From Ascaris suum (lineage: Eukaryota > Nematoda > Chromadorea > Rhabditida > Ascarididae): 64,000 bases of DNA. Every line of letters starts with the position of its first letter. Position 1 is the first letter of the stretch. Made by a program: the position numbers and the translations under genes. Under the pieces are notes generated by a model. It had not been told where the DNA came from, searched no databases, and saw only the letters and a list, made by a program, of their open reading frames with translations. This document shows positions 35,825 to 49,639 of the stretch, piece after piece. The stretch covers positions 2,294,001-2,358,000 of the forward strand of contig CM024181.1 in NCBI GenBank assembly GCA_013433145.1, in the 5' to 3' direction.

Positions 35825-35837
35825 GGGGGGGGGGGGG
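35825..35837 (+). repeat. G13 homopolymer
   Basis: The last long G run on the plus strand; to its right such runs appear as C runs. Confidence 0.9.
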
Positions 35838-37440
35838 TGTATGGCCCGAAAATCTCAGCCGATTAGTTAGCACTCCCTCAAACGTAAAGTTTCACATGCG
35901 GACGATAAATCAAAACGAAAATAACGCCACCGAAAATTTGCATAAATCTGTGTTCTGTAAAACTGGGCAACCTTAATGACGTGGATTCGAGCATTTTTTT
36001 CAAACTCACAATGCAACTTATTTTCTCTGCTCTATCTCTTCAATTAATAATGATTAAAATATCAACCTTGCGCATTTACTCTCGCTAGAGTGCTGTGCTG
36101 CAGGTAAGATAAGGGGTCAGATCCATACGTGGTGGAAGGTGCTGGAAGAAGAAGAGGGGTATAAACTTCTTTCTATGTCTCCTTCCACCCTCCTCGACAT
36201 GAACATAAGACTGCCTAGATTTTACTAAATACTTTGGTCTTTTTCTTTCACCGATGAAATAACGGATCTCTAGATTTCGAATACAATTGCTTCACCAAGC
36301 AAACACTTTCATTATGGAGATTCCTCCACCCAGCCCCCCCCGCCCCCTCACTTCGCCATCATGCACATGTATAAACATTAGGTCCGTTTGCACCCGGTTC
36401 ACTTCTTGTGATCAAGGTTTAGCCCAAGTCATACCAATGCTAAACCCAACCCGTTCCGGTAACCTTGCCGTTGAAGTTGTCCTCTGAGCCGAGCCGGATC
36501 CAACCCTAATCAATAGATCGACTAGCACAGATCTGAAGTGGCCTTTTGAAATTTCACGAACAACCATTTCTGCCGCCATTACCGCAGAACAAAAGGATAG
36601 TTCATGCCGCAGTAAAAACCATTGATGATTCAACCGCGACAAACTTTCCTTTCCAAAATACGTGGAAATGCCACAACTCCCCAAGCTTCAGAAACGCATC
36701 CAGTCAATACATTCAATGAACGGAATGATTTAGCCCTTCAAATATTAGTTAAGTGGTCAGTGTCACTAATAGCCATAGCGCAGCCTCTATCCAAACATCT
36801 TTATCGCCTCGGAAAGAACCGAGAATGGAGAATATGGCGGAGTGTGAAGGAATCATTAGAGCTAGAAAAATACGACATTATAGCATTTTGTATGCAAAAA
36901 GAACTCTATATGGCGTATGTACTAAATGAGATAGTGCCATGTTATATTACTTGCTTTAAAATTTACTTCAGACGATGATACCGTAATAACTAATAAAAGT
37001 ACAGTTGTAAGGCATAATCGATAAGAATGGTAAGAAATATTGAAAAAGCTATGGCTATATACTTCGTATAGTAGCACTAATAGCACTAAACTAGTGCAGC
37101 TATTAAAAACACTCCTATACGACATACAGAGGCTATTTCATATAACTATCTAGTTTCTACTAGACGAACAATTATAGGATGGACGCAACTACCTACCTGT
37201 TATGAATGTTTGATGTAAACGTTGCCAGATAGAATACTGTAAAATAAATCATACTGTAGATGCTATTTTATCGGATTCACGAAAGAGATATTTTCTACGA
37301 ATATTATCAACTAGATGAGCATTTTTTTTTCATTAGGACTAGCTTATTCAAATTGGTGCTTCAGGGCTTAATTTGTTGGCTTACGTCAAATAAGCTATCA
37401 TAAGTATTGCTGTGTATGCTTCATTAAATACCTTTATTGC

Positions 37441-37585
37441 CAATGAGTGGCATTTTTGGTATCAATGAGTATATCTTTGGTATCAGTGAGTACACTTTTG
37501 GTACCAGTGAGTACATCTTTGGTATCGGTGAGTACACCTTCGGTACCAATAAGTACACCTTTAGTACTATTGAGTACATCAAATA
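37441..37585. repeat. 21-bp minisatellite, open on both strands
   Basis: About seven diverged copies of a 21-bp unit, close to TTGGTATCAGTGAGTACACT. Because 21 is a multiple of 3, it keeps one frame open on each strand: LVSVST-like repeats on plus, DTKDVLT-like repeats on minus. No flanking exon or known protein supports translation. Confidence 0.85.
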
Positions 37586-37824
37586 CTTCATCAAATGTCA
37601 ATAGAATTAATATGGAATGTTTTGCAATGATTTTATTGATGTGGATATTAGTGGCGCTTAAGTGATGGAATTTTTGTTGTCGCCATCGTTTCATATTCGA
37701 AACGTTGTATATGCTAAACCGATTGTTTGTTTTTGTATTGGAAGATTCTATGTGTTCCTGGGAATTGCTTATTTTGAAAAATTGCATATTGATCATATCT
37801 AATTATATCTGATTGAACTGTTGA

Positions 37825-37960
37825 TTGCAAAATTGCAATCGATTGATTAGCAAATTGCAATTATTGTTCTTAAAATTGCATTCGATTGATTAAAATATTG
37901 CATTTGATCAGCTGTAAGATCGCGATTATTCGTTGGAAAATTACATTTGATTGGATGGAA
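37825..37960. repeat. Degenerate AATTGCA/ATTCGATTGATT repeat
   Basis: Several copies of an AATTGCAAT-CGATTGATT motif spaced about 35 bp apart, next to the following (TA)n array. Confidence 0.65.
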
Positions 37961-37980
37961 AATTGTGTTTAATGTTTGCA

Positions 37981-38121
<141 letters not shown>

Positions 38122-39055
38122 TCTTAAATGAAAATTTTATTTCTTCTTATGTTTTAATGGCCAATCGCATCTGATACTGGAAAAATTTGTTCATTGTTTT
38201 ATTGGCTTTGTTGATACATTGCAAGCGCCTGAAACATTTGCAGTTCCATTGCAATGATGAATCATCAATGACTGTGTTTTACCACATTTTGGATCATTAT
38301 TTATAGCCCACTATAGGAATTTTATACTAATTGGTATTAGTTTTTGTCTTTAAAACATTATTGTTACTTCCGGTTGCTTTATTTATTGCTTATGGTGGAG
38401 GCGGATTCTTTTATTTTTCTTCTTGTTCAACAAGTTGAATGGCAATTATTGCTTAGCATCGATGATTATTACTGCATAAAGTTTTAATAAGAAAATTTGC
38501 TGATATCTCTAATATCTAAAAATTCAGCATATTGTTTTTGGGATAAGTTCATAGCTAAGTTTAAGGGCTATTATAGGAGGAATTTTAGAATTAAAGGCAA
38601 ACTTTAGAACTGAAAAGTGAAAAGATGTTTTTGGGATTTGTAGATGCAGACTCTTCTGTAGCAAAAGGGAGTGAGGAAGGAAGGAGGAGTTGAAATGAGG
38701 CTGTCGTATACACTGATAAAAATTACCTCAGAAAGTGGCTTTCAATTGTCATTCTGTTCTTAGTAAAAAGTGCATCTTTTTTGAAGTATACGGGAGCAAT
38801 GATTATTAAAACATTCTAATATTGCAATTTTTTGCTTTTACTTGCTTTTACCTGCTAATAAGGCAAAAAGATGCTTATAGGCTGTCCTAATTTTTCTTTG
38901 GAATTTTTTTTTTTAGTTTCCTTCATCGATTTTCTCTTCAGAAGATTTATCTTTGGCGATTCTCTCTGGCCATTATTACTTTTATTTTATCTCTGTCTAA
39001 AAGATTGCGTTTCTTTATTTTATGAGTTGGATCTTTTTCTTTCTTTCTTGCATCG

Positions 39056-39205
39056 TAAAATTAGAAGATTGCCCTTTACCTCCTGCCTCTCGCCTTATTA
39101 GAAGACTTCCTTCTATCCTTTCCCATTCCCTTATTTGAAAACTTCCTTCTACCTCTTGACTCGCATCCTTATTAGAAGACTTCCACCTGCCGTCTATCCC
39201 TTTTT
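39056..39205. repeat. ~40-bp minisatellite, pyrimidine-rich
   Basis: Four diverged copies of a unit containing TTATTAGAAGACTTCC followed by a TC-rich stretch. Confidence 0.7.
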
Positions 39206-40136
39206 ATTTCTTCATTAAAAAAACGTGATATAGAACCTTATACATCGCAGTATACATTCAGATTCTTTATGCAGAAAGAACTTATAAGTCTGAACTCGTG
39301 TGGCGAACTTTCCTTACTAGAGCAGTGAAATATTTTTGTTGCTTTATATCAGTGAAATTATTTCTGCACACTTTGTGCTAAAACTAGCTGAGCGCAATTA
39401 TTCTTAGCTGACTACTTATTTATATATGCGATGATTGCAATGCAAATGAACTTTCGCGTAATTTATTTCAGATTACTCGATGACTATCATAAAGTTTTAT
39501 AGAAATTCAATTATGCAAAAATTAAACGCCTATCAAGGAAATCGTTCAAATAGTTGTTCGCTTATTAATTTATTAATTTCTATTAAACATTTATTAATTC
39601 CTATCAATTTCAAATGATCGTTACTTTTCCTTCTATTATTTGAATGAATTTAGAATAATTTATTACTGTAGGATATTTGTTTTTTGGACTCTTTTGGCAT
39701 GGAATTTATATCTTCCAGAACTCAAAGAAGTAATTGTGCTAACTAGTCTGTTTTATACTATAAGGTTTAAAACTTTTCAAGCTCGATTAGTAGATTTGTA
39801 CAAGTTGAGCTGCTTCTTGTTTAACGATCTCGTAGTTGTGAGCTTCTGTTTTAATTCATCTCCTTATTAATGAATGTTTTTTTGGGCACTTTGAGCACTC
39901 ATTATATGCGTTTTATTTCGGGCAAATATCGTCCGGCTAGTTGTTGTTGTTGTTGCAAATCGTTTCAAACTTTCATTGATAAAGTGCTTTAATGCCGACA
40001 GATGTTTTAAGCATTTTTCTAATTAAGAAAGGATAGAAAAATTTTCGCTCACCTCTTGCATATGCACTTAGCTCTTTTCTATGTATCAAGAGAGAGAGGT
40101 AGGCAAATTGTTTTCTTCCTGAATTTAGAAAGGAAC

Positions 40137-40728
40137 GAGATAGAGATAGAGATAGAGATAGAGATAGAGATAGAGATAGAGATAGAGATAGAGATAGAGA
40201 TAGAGATAGAGATAGAGATAGAGATAGAGATAGAGATAGAGATAGAGATAGAGATAGAGATAGAGATAGAGATAGAGATAGAGATAGAGATAGATAGAGA
40301 GATAGAGATAGAGATAGAGATAGAGATAGAGATAGAGATAGAGATAGAGATAGAGATAGAGATAGAGATAGAGATAGAGATAGAGATAGAGATAGAGATA
40401 GAGATAGAGATAGAGATAGAGATAGAGAGAGAGATAGAGATAGAGATAGAGATAGAGATAGAGATAGAGATAGAGATAGAGATAGAGATAGAGATAGAGA
40501 TAGATAGAGATAGAGATAGAGATAGAGATAGAGATAGAGATAGAGATAGAGATAGAGATAGAGATAGAGATATAGATAGAGATATAGAGATAGAGATAGA
40601 GATAGAGATAGAGATAGAGATAGAGATATAGATAGAGATAGAGATAGAGATAGAGATAGAGATAGAGATAGAGATAGAGATAGAGAGAGAGATAGAGATA
40701 GAGATAGAGATAGAGAGAGAGAGAGAGA
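40137..40728. repeat. (GATAGA)n hexanucleotide array, ~590 bp
   Basis: A nearly pure GATAGA tandem array with a few unit-length slips (GATA, GAGAGA and TATAGA variants, most near 40290, 40430, 40500-40580 and 40625). It lacks stops in some frames, so long Glu-Ile and Tyr-Leu open frames appear on the two strands; these are artefacts. Confidence 0.98.
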
Positions 40729-41761
40729 AACATTTGGAAGTGGAGTGAGCGTTTTTCTTCGCCGTATAATATAAAATGTATGAGCAAATTAAACTCTCCC
40801 AATAAAATTCTTTAAGAATTATTCCTGATTTTTTGAAAAATATGCAAACAATGCTTGCAGGTCAGCAGAGATTTGTTGGTGATATGATTTGCCAAAATGG
40901 ATGCAGTTATTTTATGGTCATATGAAGTGGCAACTGATGTTAGTATGTCTGATGATGTTGTTGTTGATGTCTGAGAGTGTCGGTTGCTCGAAATAGACTA
41001 TGAACAGTGCGTTGTTTTCGGCTTCTTGTTTGCTTTATCATGAGATCCAAAACGTCAACAATTTTTTTCTACTTATTTCAAAATGTCTCTTAAAATGTTT
41101 TAGACAAAAAATTAATTGTGTTGCCTGTAAATAGGCGGAATTATGCGCCTAACTTGAAAGCAGCAACTTTTCGTGTACGATCTATCTAAGTATATGAAGA
41201 TTGATAATTATCTAAGCTAGAAGATAAAGTGGGATAATTTCAAAAATTAACATAGTTGCATTATTGGTACCAGATATTCATCATCTATATGCTTTCATGC
41301 ATAATCGCTATATTAAGCCTCAAGACCGACACTCATCCCTTTTGTCTTGTGAGAACACTCGCGCATTAAATCGTACTCATAGGAGGATCAAATTTAATTT
41401 TATTCTCAATTACACTTCTCTGAATTTAAAAATTTGCCCTCTCCATTTTTGATTTTATCGAAAGAAAACAAAACTTTTTAACCGATTCACAACGAATATT
41501 GCATTATCGATTCTCTAAAGACATCCTACAATTATCAGTGTTTAATTATCTCCGAATCGAGGTAATAGAAGCTTCTTATGTTTTCCAATTCCTCTCTCAC
41601 AAGATATGAGCGATTTTTAATTGTTTTGCATTACTTGAAATGTTTAACAACACTGCACAAAGGCACTGTACTCATTTCTGCTCGTTTAATTCATGTGTAT
41701 CATTGAAGGGAAGGAATAGAAAAAGCATGACTTCTCAGTAACAGATATATGCAGTTTTTTT

Positions 41762-41926
<165 letters not shown>

Positions 41927-44900
41927 ACCGATCTCAGAAATTAAGAACAAAATCGTCGATATAGGTTGAATAAATGTGAAATGAAAAGCGATAATTGTGA
42001 AATGCATCCAATTTTTCCTCCCACATTCAAATATCTATAGCTGTTTCGAATTTGACAATTCACTGTGAAATAAGGTCGACGAGGTTATCCTATGGTGCAT
42101 GTTATATCAATCAACTTTCGTAATTGTAGCCAGTGTAACTCCCCAGTTAAATAAGTGACACCAACAGTGATACATAGAAGATATGCGTGCAGACGCGATG
42201 CTGCCTTAATGTGCTCTAACAAAAGCGCAATAAGCTGCAATGAAATGGAAAATTCTACGGAGAATAAAAAAAATTTCGCCACACCGATGACGCAATAAAA
42301 ATTCATAGAATATCGTTGATATTGGAGAAAAAAAAAACCGTTGACGAAACTGAGTTTTTAAACGGTCGATTCATTTAGCTAATTGTTAAAGCACGCAAAA
42401 TTTCTCTTAACATTCATTTATTTGCCAACAAATTATCGTTTACGAGTATTGAATAAATGTGAAAAGTGCATTGATGTAAATTCATTTAGCGCTTTTTAAA
42501 AAAAAATATACATAAGAAAGAGTAATTTATGGGCGATATATTATTTGAAAGGAGAGTTTATTAAAATTGTGGCGAACATTTGTCCTTTAAATGATTTCGA
42601 ATTCAGCAGTGTACTTTTGAATAAATTCGTAATGAAAACAATCAAACACATCGCCATGGCTATTAGAGTGTTTTAATTAACGAAGATTTACGATACCATT
42701 GCTTTTTTCTTATTCGTTCTACTCGAAATCTGTAATGCATTTCATTTCATGATGACTGCTTTTCCTCTAGAAATTCGCATTCCGTTTTGCTCAGTGGTGC
42801 TTTTAGTGCGTTGCAATTGTCTCGCCGTATTACCTTTTTTTTTTGGAAATTTTATTTAAATTCAGATTCAACTTTAATACTCTTATTTATTTTATATTTT
42901 CTTTTAAATTAGGTTTTTATTAACGATCAATCAATTCTCCTTTTGATTCGTGCGAGGTAATTTTTCGATTTGTCGCTATTCTTATAGATGAAAAAAATTT
43001 TTTAATATAATCTGATAATCATGTTAGCTATTCGCAAATATAGATATCTCTCTAATGAATATCTTTCTTTTTTTTTGGTTTGCAAAGTTATTGCTTCAAT
43101 TTGATTGCTTTGTTTTAGTATTTCTTGTTTTTTTTTTTTTTCTAAAATATATTCGAAAAGCCTATCAATGAAATATCTTTTTATTTCTTACACACATTCC
43201 TGCATCTTATTTCTACCAGATGATGAACGTCGGCTGTCACTATTGCCATAGTGAGAATAACGTTTTTCTAGTTGTAAATTAAATCTACTTTAATGCATTC
43301 TGAAGAATTTCCGCATTTAGTCTATTATTTAAATGACTTCCGTTGAATCTGTGATGAAAACAAGCGGCAATCTTTATTTAGATTTTCTATTGCCAAAATG
43401 GACGATGAGAGCTGTATATCTGTATGTAGATATCATTTGTCTAGATATAACATATATGTGTATATGTCATATATGTATATCTCTTTGATGTCTACAGCTA
43501 AAATCCTATTGACATTTGAGCTATAAGGTATTATCTCAGGACACTTCGGTCTATTTCGGTTTATTGGAGAGAATCTAGAGCTACTTTTGACATCTTTAGC
43601 ACCCAAAAAATTAAATCGTTCTCGAAAAAAATTATCTCTTTAACAGAATCGCTCGTTCACCGCTTTCTTACGCTCATTCATAGCAATCGTTATAAGTTTA
43701 GTATTGCGCCATTTGTCGTTATATTTCGAGAACTACTATAATTGAATAAACTTACGAATAAACAACATTTTCACACGTTTTAACTACAAAACAACTGCAA
43801 TATTCAAGTCTTAATTCTATATCTTTTTCATTTCGATCATTCATTATTTCTTTATTGATGTTGTTTACAACTAAAATTCATATATTTATACGATGTAATT
43901 TAGCTTTTACGAGTAATTTGAAATTATTCTATAACATTTCTTTTTTTTTTTCGTAACTTTTTCAGCGTCAATAATTCATTTCAAATGTTCGAAAATTATT
44001 TGAAAATTTATTGAAAAAATTTTCGAAGTGAATTTGAGAAATAAATATTTTATATTCATAAAATATAAAATTGCAAATAATTTCTTCAATAGAACGCATC
44101 ATCACTTTATCAAAACTATAAAAATGTAAAATATTTTGCTTTGCTATTATTGCTATTTAGAGGAAACACAATGACAGCATATGTAAATCATCAGCGCTGA
44201 TTAATTCACTATCGCTATTGTGCAAATCATTATATCGTTATTTATCATTAACACAAATATTTACTGCACATAAAAATAATGATATAAATAAATATTTGAC
44301 ATTTTCGAGACATGATATTGAATCCTCGAAGGATTATTTGCTCTTCATCATTACATTCGGCACATGTAGTCAATTGTTAGCAAAAAAACGCATTCAAAAC
44401 CTAGAATTAAATGCGTCTATTTTTTGAAAATATACTCTGCAATTTTTGAATAGCTTATTAAACAATGAAGAAGGTCCTAGAAGTTAGAGAGACAGCAACG
44501 GGTGGTTCTCACTTGGAATGTCGCTTTCGATTTCATTATTTCTGCAGTGCACCTGCAAAACTGCTTTGAAATAAGACAACAAACAGTATCACTTAAGTCG
44601 CCCTTAAATTGTGATCTCGAGCCCAAATTTTTATCTATGAGCAGCTGAATTCAACCGGCAATGCAATTTGATAGAAGTATAAGGGGATGATGAGTTGAGA
44701 CACTATTAGCACGTTATCCATAGTCCTCTAAATCACTCATGAAACATATCGCTCAGCAATCATTTAAGCGTTATATATACCTGTGTTTTTTTCTTTAAGG
44801 CAACCGACGCCGGACCACTTGAATTAGTGTTTCCGGTGCATCATTTGCAATCCAGATCGTTTGATGCAATTCATCAGCTGTACATAAATTATGTATTCGG

Positions 44901-47900
44901 CTTTTATGAGGTGCTGTCATCAATATTTGTCTATCTCCATTTCTATATGCGTTTTTTTGCGGGTAACGCCAATTGCTGATCTTTTTCCGGCTGTCAGCAA
45001 ACGTATTTCTCATTGCTCACACCATATTCATTGTTGTGCTTTTGTTAATTTGATCTCATCATAACGATCACTTTCACTGCACAAACTATGCTCTTCTTAT
45101 TGTTTTGTTGTGCTCTATTATATCTTTAGTATTTATTGAATTAAGCGAAATTATTTAATTCATATTTATTCAGCGTCAACTTTATGCAGCAACCTGAGAA
45201 CCACATGATAGCATCCCCATGCATATCCTAATCCCCGAGAAATTTTTTTTTCATCGATATTTTTGCCATAATTTTTCAATTCGTCAAATTTTACGGCGCC
45301 GATTATATTACCCTTTTACGTAATCAATTAGAGTGGGGGATATCCTAAAAGGTGAATAAATATCTGCTAGCCTTAATGTTACCTATAAATTCTCATCTTT
45401 ATGCCACATTTATTCCGTTTAACTTCATAGTTTATATCTAATTCATTATGTGCGGTCTATGAACGTTATTTTTCATTCTATATTGCAGTATGAAATTTTC
45501 ATCGACGTATAGAATATGATATATTTCGAGTAATATTATATTTTTCGTTAAATAAAATTTCATGAATTTACTTCTCCGAATCGTTTTTCTTCTCCTAAAA
45601 TTTCAATTAATTTACTGAAATTTTTGCTTTTGATATCTTATATAATATAATTTATTATATACAATATTAAGGCGTCATTACATTTTCATTTATTTTATTT
45701 GAAGTGAATAGGGAACGCAATTGATTAAGAGGATCTTTTTTAAGTGAGAATTCTCAATATTCAAGCTTTAATCACGCTATTTCATTCTTGAATTCCTCTT
45801 CTAGACATTTATTTTAACTGAATGTTATTACCATTTGGAGTTTCTTTTATATGGTGTTCCATTATGTCTAGCAATGTTAGACTTCACTTCTTCGACCTAA
45901 TATTAATTTTGCTTAGCAATATCAGGTCTCCTTTTACCTCATACCCATTATGTCTTGTAATATTGCACATCACCCACTCTCTAAACGCTCCCGATAGGTT
46001 TAATTTAGAAGAGAAAAGCTAATTTGTCCATTGAACTTATTGGATTACCTAGTTCAATAACTAATTTATTTCTAAAAGTCAAGTTTTTGGTGTTCCAAAG
46101 AGCGTTTCTATAAACCTTTATTCATAACTTGGCACCAAACAACACATTGCAATTCTAGGCGAAACGTTCATCAACAATGATGCTTTTCATAATGGTGCAA
46201 ATTGCTTAGACAATTATTTCCTCTTGACGAATAAATGATACGTTGATGAGTTCATTAAGAATGCAATATTTTTTTAATATTTGTTGCACTTTCCATTATT
46301 AAAATAAAATCGAAAAAGAAATTTAAGAATATCAAAACTATTTTTTAAATTCAGTTTTCGAATTTCTTTCAGTAAATTCATATCGAATGATCCTAAATTA
46401 CAAATTTTCTCGTCTAAATGTCCTAATATTCGTTTCATATCCATTTTTGTATGTTATCTAGTTTAAAATTTACTATAATCAACATTACTTTCGGCTAGAA
46501 ACTCCAGTAGTTCCTTAAATCTTAACAATAGGTATAATTTTGTTGTTATTATTGAGATATCAAATCAACTCTAACAGGGAATTGGCATGTGACATATCGA
46601 AACTCCATTAATAACGACGCATTGAGTTATGATCACTGAACAATTTCCCAGTAATCATCAACAAATAACTTCATTGTTTTCATAGAGTATTTTCACTGCA
46701 TAAAATATTACTAAAAGTTTTTTATTTATAAACTAAATATTTTATAATATTTTATTATTTGCAAGTTAATTGCTTTATTAGGGTAAATTGATCGAATTGG
46801 GAGTTGTTTTCTTTTGTGGCGATATATATTTATTGAGATTGAAACGACAACGACAACGTGGCAGAACTAATGGTTTGGCTCTGTGAAATATCGCATCATT
46901 ATTGTTATTGAGCCTTGAGCCTTATAAACCAGATATTCCGTCAATTCAGTTTTTTTTCTTCCTCTTTTTTTTTAAACGACATTTGCTAAACGATGAGATG
47001 CGAAAGGCGGAATAATGTTGCACCATTAGAATTTTTATGCAGCTTATTGGAAATGAACCAATGCATTTCGGCTATTCATCTATATTTAGTGTTATTTGTT
47101 TTTACATATGAGAATATTCTCTACAACTTATTTATGCGTTATCACTATTATAATTTATGCATAAATTTGCATATATAGGTGAATATGAATTGAAATCATG
47201 AAAGCACAATATAATCTTTCTTTTTTGAATAAATTTTATGGAATTTTTATATTTTATAGCCTAGACGATGAAATTACTCACAATATTTCAACGTGTTAAG
47301 TTTTGAATGTTATTTTAGAAATTTTTATAACTTTCAAGTAATACTTTAAAATTAACTTATGTGTTAATTCGAAGTTTCCTCACTATATAAAGCGTTAAAT
47401 TATATTTGCTCAATTATATAATATAAATGTAAAGTTTTTATAAGTAAGTTCGAAGCAGCTTTTGTTCACTTATTCAATTCATCATTCGCATTGTCTATCA
47501 TCAATTTGAAATTTTTCATTAAATTTTTATTGCTTAACAATAAACTAATATCTATTCATAGATTTTATTTAGGTAATTTTGTGTCAATCGTATTTTTAGA
47601 TTTTTGTGTTTTTGCTTGTGAATGCTATAAAATCGAAAGGAGATCTACGAAAGGCATTATGCACATACTAGAATTGATAGGATCTGCAAAAAAAATAATA
47701 GCACTAATGAGCGCTTATATTAGCTCAATGGCAGACCATGGGCGCATCAGCTTCGGCGGTTTGGGTTCGAGTGCGTCCAATTGCAGCTCTTTTTTATTTA
47801 TCATCAAAAATTACGGTTATCAAACTAAACGTAAATCTCTGTATTAGTCATAAATTTGGATTCAGCGACCAAGATATACTCATGTGGAGTTTTTCCGACT

Positions 47901-48210
47901 GTTTAAAGAGAGTTAAAACTTCAAATTTTTGGTAATTTCACGAATAGTCTTGTTGCATTTTTTGAGAGGAATAAAAAATAATTGCATTCCAGATGAATTC
48001 TCAGTTGAATAAAATAAATTTCTTGCTGTTCAACATTTAAACTTAGCAGATAGCAAAATTAACATAGACAAGCGGAACCTTTAGTTTTATCGTTTTTAAA
48101 TAATGCGCCAGAAAGTTATATTTAAATTGTTGTGTAAACGATTGCAATACACAACGATTCTTCGAGTGATTTTCATCAACTCATTATATATGCAAAAATA
48201 TTTCTATTTC

Positions 48211-48212
48211 AG
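48211..48212 (+). promoter_or_regulatory. Acceptor directly at insulin-like start codon
   Basis: TATTTCTATTTCAG abuts the ATG at 48213. In nematodes this placement suggests spliced-leader trans-splicing; a cis intron in the 5' UTR is the alternative. Confidence 0.5.
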
Positions 48213-48348
48213 ATGCCTTCTTTGTTGATTATCTTCATGAGTTTGGGTATAATCGCACAACTGACGCTTATGACAAGGACAAGCGAATCGGCCACAGATT
48301 TCCTCCTTAAAAAACCAAAATTTGGCACCCTCAAGCTTTGCCCACCAG
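48213..48348 (+). CDS. Insulin-like exon 1 (signal peptide, B-chain start)
   Basis: From ATG to CCACCAG|GTTCC. Ends inside the B chain after LCPP, an intron position splitting the Gly codon. Confidence 0.9.
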
Positions 48349-49501
48349 GTTCCTTTTTTTTAAAGTTGCTATTGTTACTTTGAATGTGAAAAAGTAATTT
48401 AGTAGCCAATAATTTGTTAGTTTTTTAATTTATTTCTGTAGAAATTCTCATGTCAAATGCAAATATAAAGTAACAACATTTATAGTCACAACAAGCGACA
48501 ATTATTCAATTTTATGCAAATATACAAATAAACGATGTTGTTACCTTCGAGGAGAGGGTCAACCAATAAGTGTAATATGATTTGAAGTTATTAAGAGACT
48601 CGCAGTCTAAATCATCTAAATCACTCTTTCAAAATGTGGGTGAAATTGCTATTAAATTTAGGCTGAATTGTCATATGAGGCGCCATCTAATTGAGGAAAA
48701 TCTAACCGATTAGGGAGAGGAGGAGATAAACGAGAGAGAAATAAAAAATAAATCAACTCGAATAATCTTGCAGAAGACAGATTAGCACTAAAATAGACGG
48801 TTCAAATAAACCAAGCTTTTACACATAATGTGGTAATTTTCCGAACTAACCTCTGCGTTGATAATATATGATTGATTTAATTCGATTCATATTTATTTTA
48901 TTCGATTCAATTAGGAAACAATCCAGTTCAATTCTTCCATTACATTAAACTCAGTATTTGCAGTAAACATGAGTTTCTGAGTAAATGTGATCGATAGAGC
49001 TCGTTTCATTAGCACACGCTGTTGTCACCTGAAGATCGATGCGCATCCTGAAAGCGTTTGTTTTTAGTCGGATATTATTTACCTAAGTATATTGCGGTAA
49101 AAAAACTTGCTCAACAAACGAGGCAAAAAAATTCAATGAGATGACCAGTAGGTATAATAATACTGCCAGTAGGTATAAGACCAGTAGGTATAATAATTTT
49201 ATCAAATAATACTGCCTATTAAATGTCTCTAAAATTATTCGAAGAAAGTGAAGTCTAATGAAGGTAAAAGCTTGAAAAAAAAGTCATTTCATTTGCAGGA
49301 GGTCGTTCATTCTTCGAGGCATTTCAACTGGCATGTCCTATGCGTCGTAAGAGGGATATTTCGTTGAATAAGCGAATCCCAAGACCGCAAAGGAAATATC
49401 GACCGGCGACTCTTCCTGAAATTATGAAGATTTGTTGCTTACGGGGATGTGAATTCTCCGATTTTTTCCCGCATTGTGGTCCATTCAGTGTATGGCATTA
49501 A
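48213..49501 (+). CDS. Insulin-like peptide precursor, two exons
   Basis: Secreted hormone precursor of the insulin superfamily, expected to act through a DAF-2-type receptor. Exons 48213-48348 and 49299-49501, phase 1 junction, 112 residues. Residues 1 to about 27 form a hydrophobic signal peptide (MPSLLIIFMSLGIIAQLTLM). The B chain has LCPPGGRSFFEAFQLACPM; a furin-type RRKR follows, then a short basic C-peptide ending RKYR, and the A chain KICCLRGCEFSDFFPHC with the canonical CC-x3-C-x8-C pattern. There are six cysteines, two in B and four in A. The B-chain cysteines are 14 residues apart, not 11 as in vertebrate insulin; wider spacing with a CPPGG start is, as I recall, seen in some nematode insulins. 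The family is clear; which ins gene it matches cannot be said. Confidence 0.9.
49144..49200. repeat. Short tandem repeat in insulin-like intron
   Basis: Three copies of CCAGTAGGTATAA with variable spacers, about 100 bases before the exon 2 acceptor. Confidence 0.8.
49299..49501 (+). CDS. Insulin-like exon 2 (B-chain end, C-peptide, A chain)
   Basis: Follows CATTTGCAG. Completes the B chain (GRSFFEAFQLACPM), the RRKR cleavage site, the C-peptide and the whole A chain, then GPFSVWH and TAA. Confidence 0.93.
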
Positions 49502-49633
49502 TGGCAGGCACATTATCGACGTCGAACAACCGAACAACATTCCATCATTTATGTTCTCATCAATATATTTGTAGTCTCCGAATGTAAACGATTCGTTTTA
49601 TTTAAAACTTTTACGACTACAAATCTATGCGAT

Positions 49634-49639
49634 AATAAA
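49634..49639 (+). terminator. Candidate poly(A) signal of insulin-like gene
   Basis: AATAAA 133 bases past the stop codon, the first canonical hexamer downstream. Confidence 0.5.

Noticed and set aside
36412..36684. 90-codon GC-richer minus frame
   Set aside because: No recognisable motif or splice context; kept only as unassigned intergenic sequence.
40056..40802. Long open frames of Glu-Ile (plus) and Tyr-Leu (minus) repeats
   Set aside because: They are direct translations of the (GATAGA)n array, which happens to lack stop codons; no splice sites or domains.
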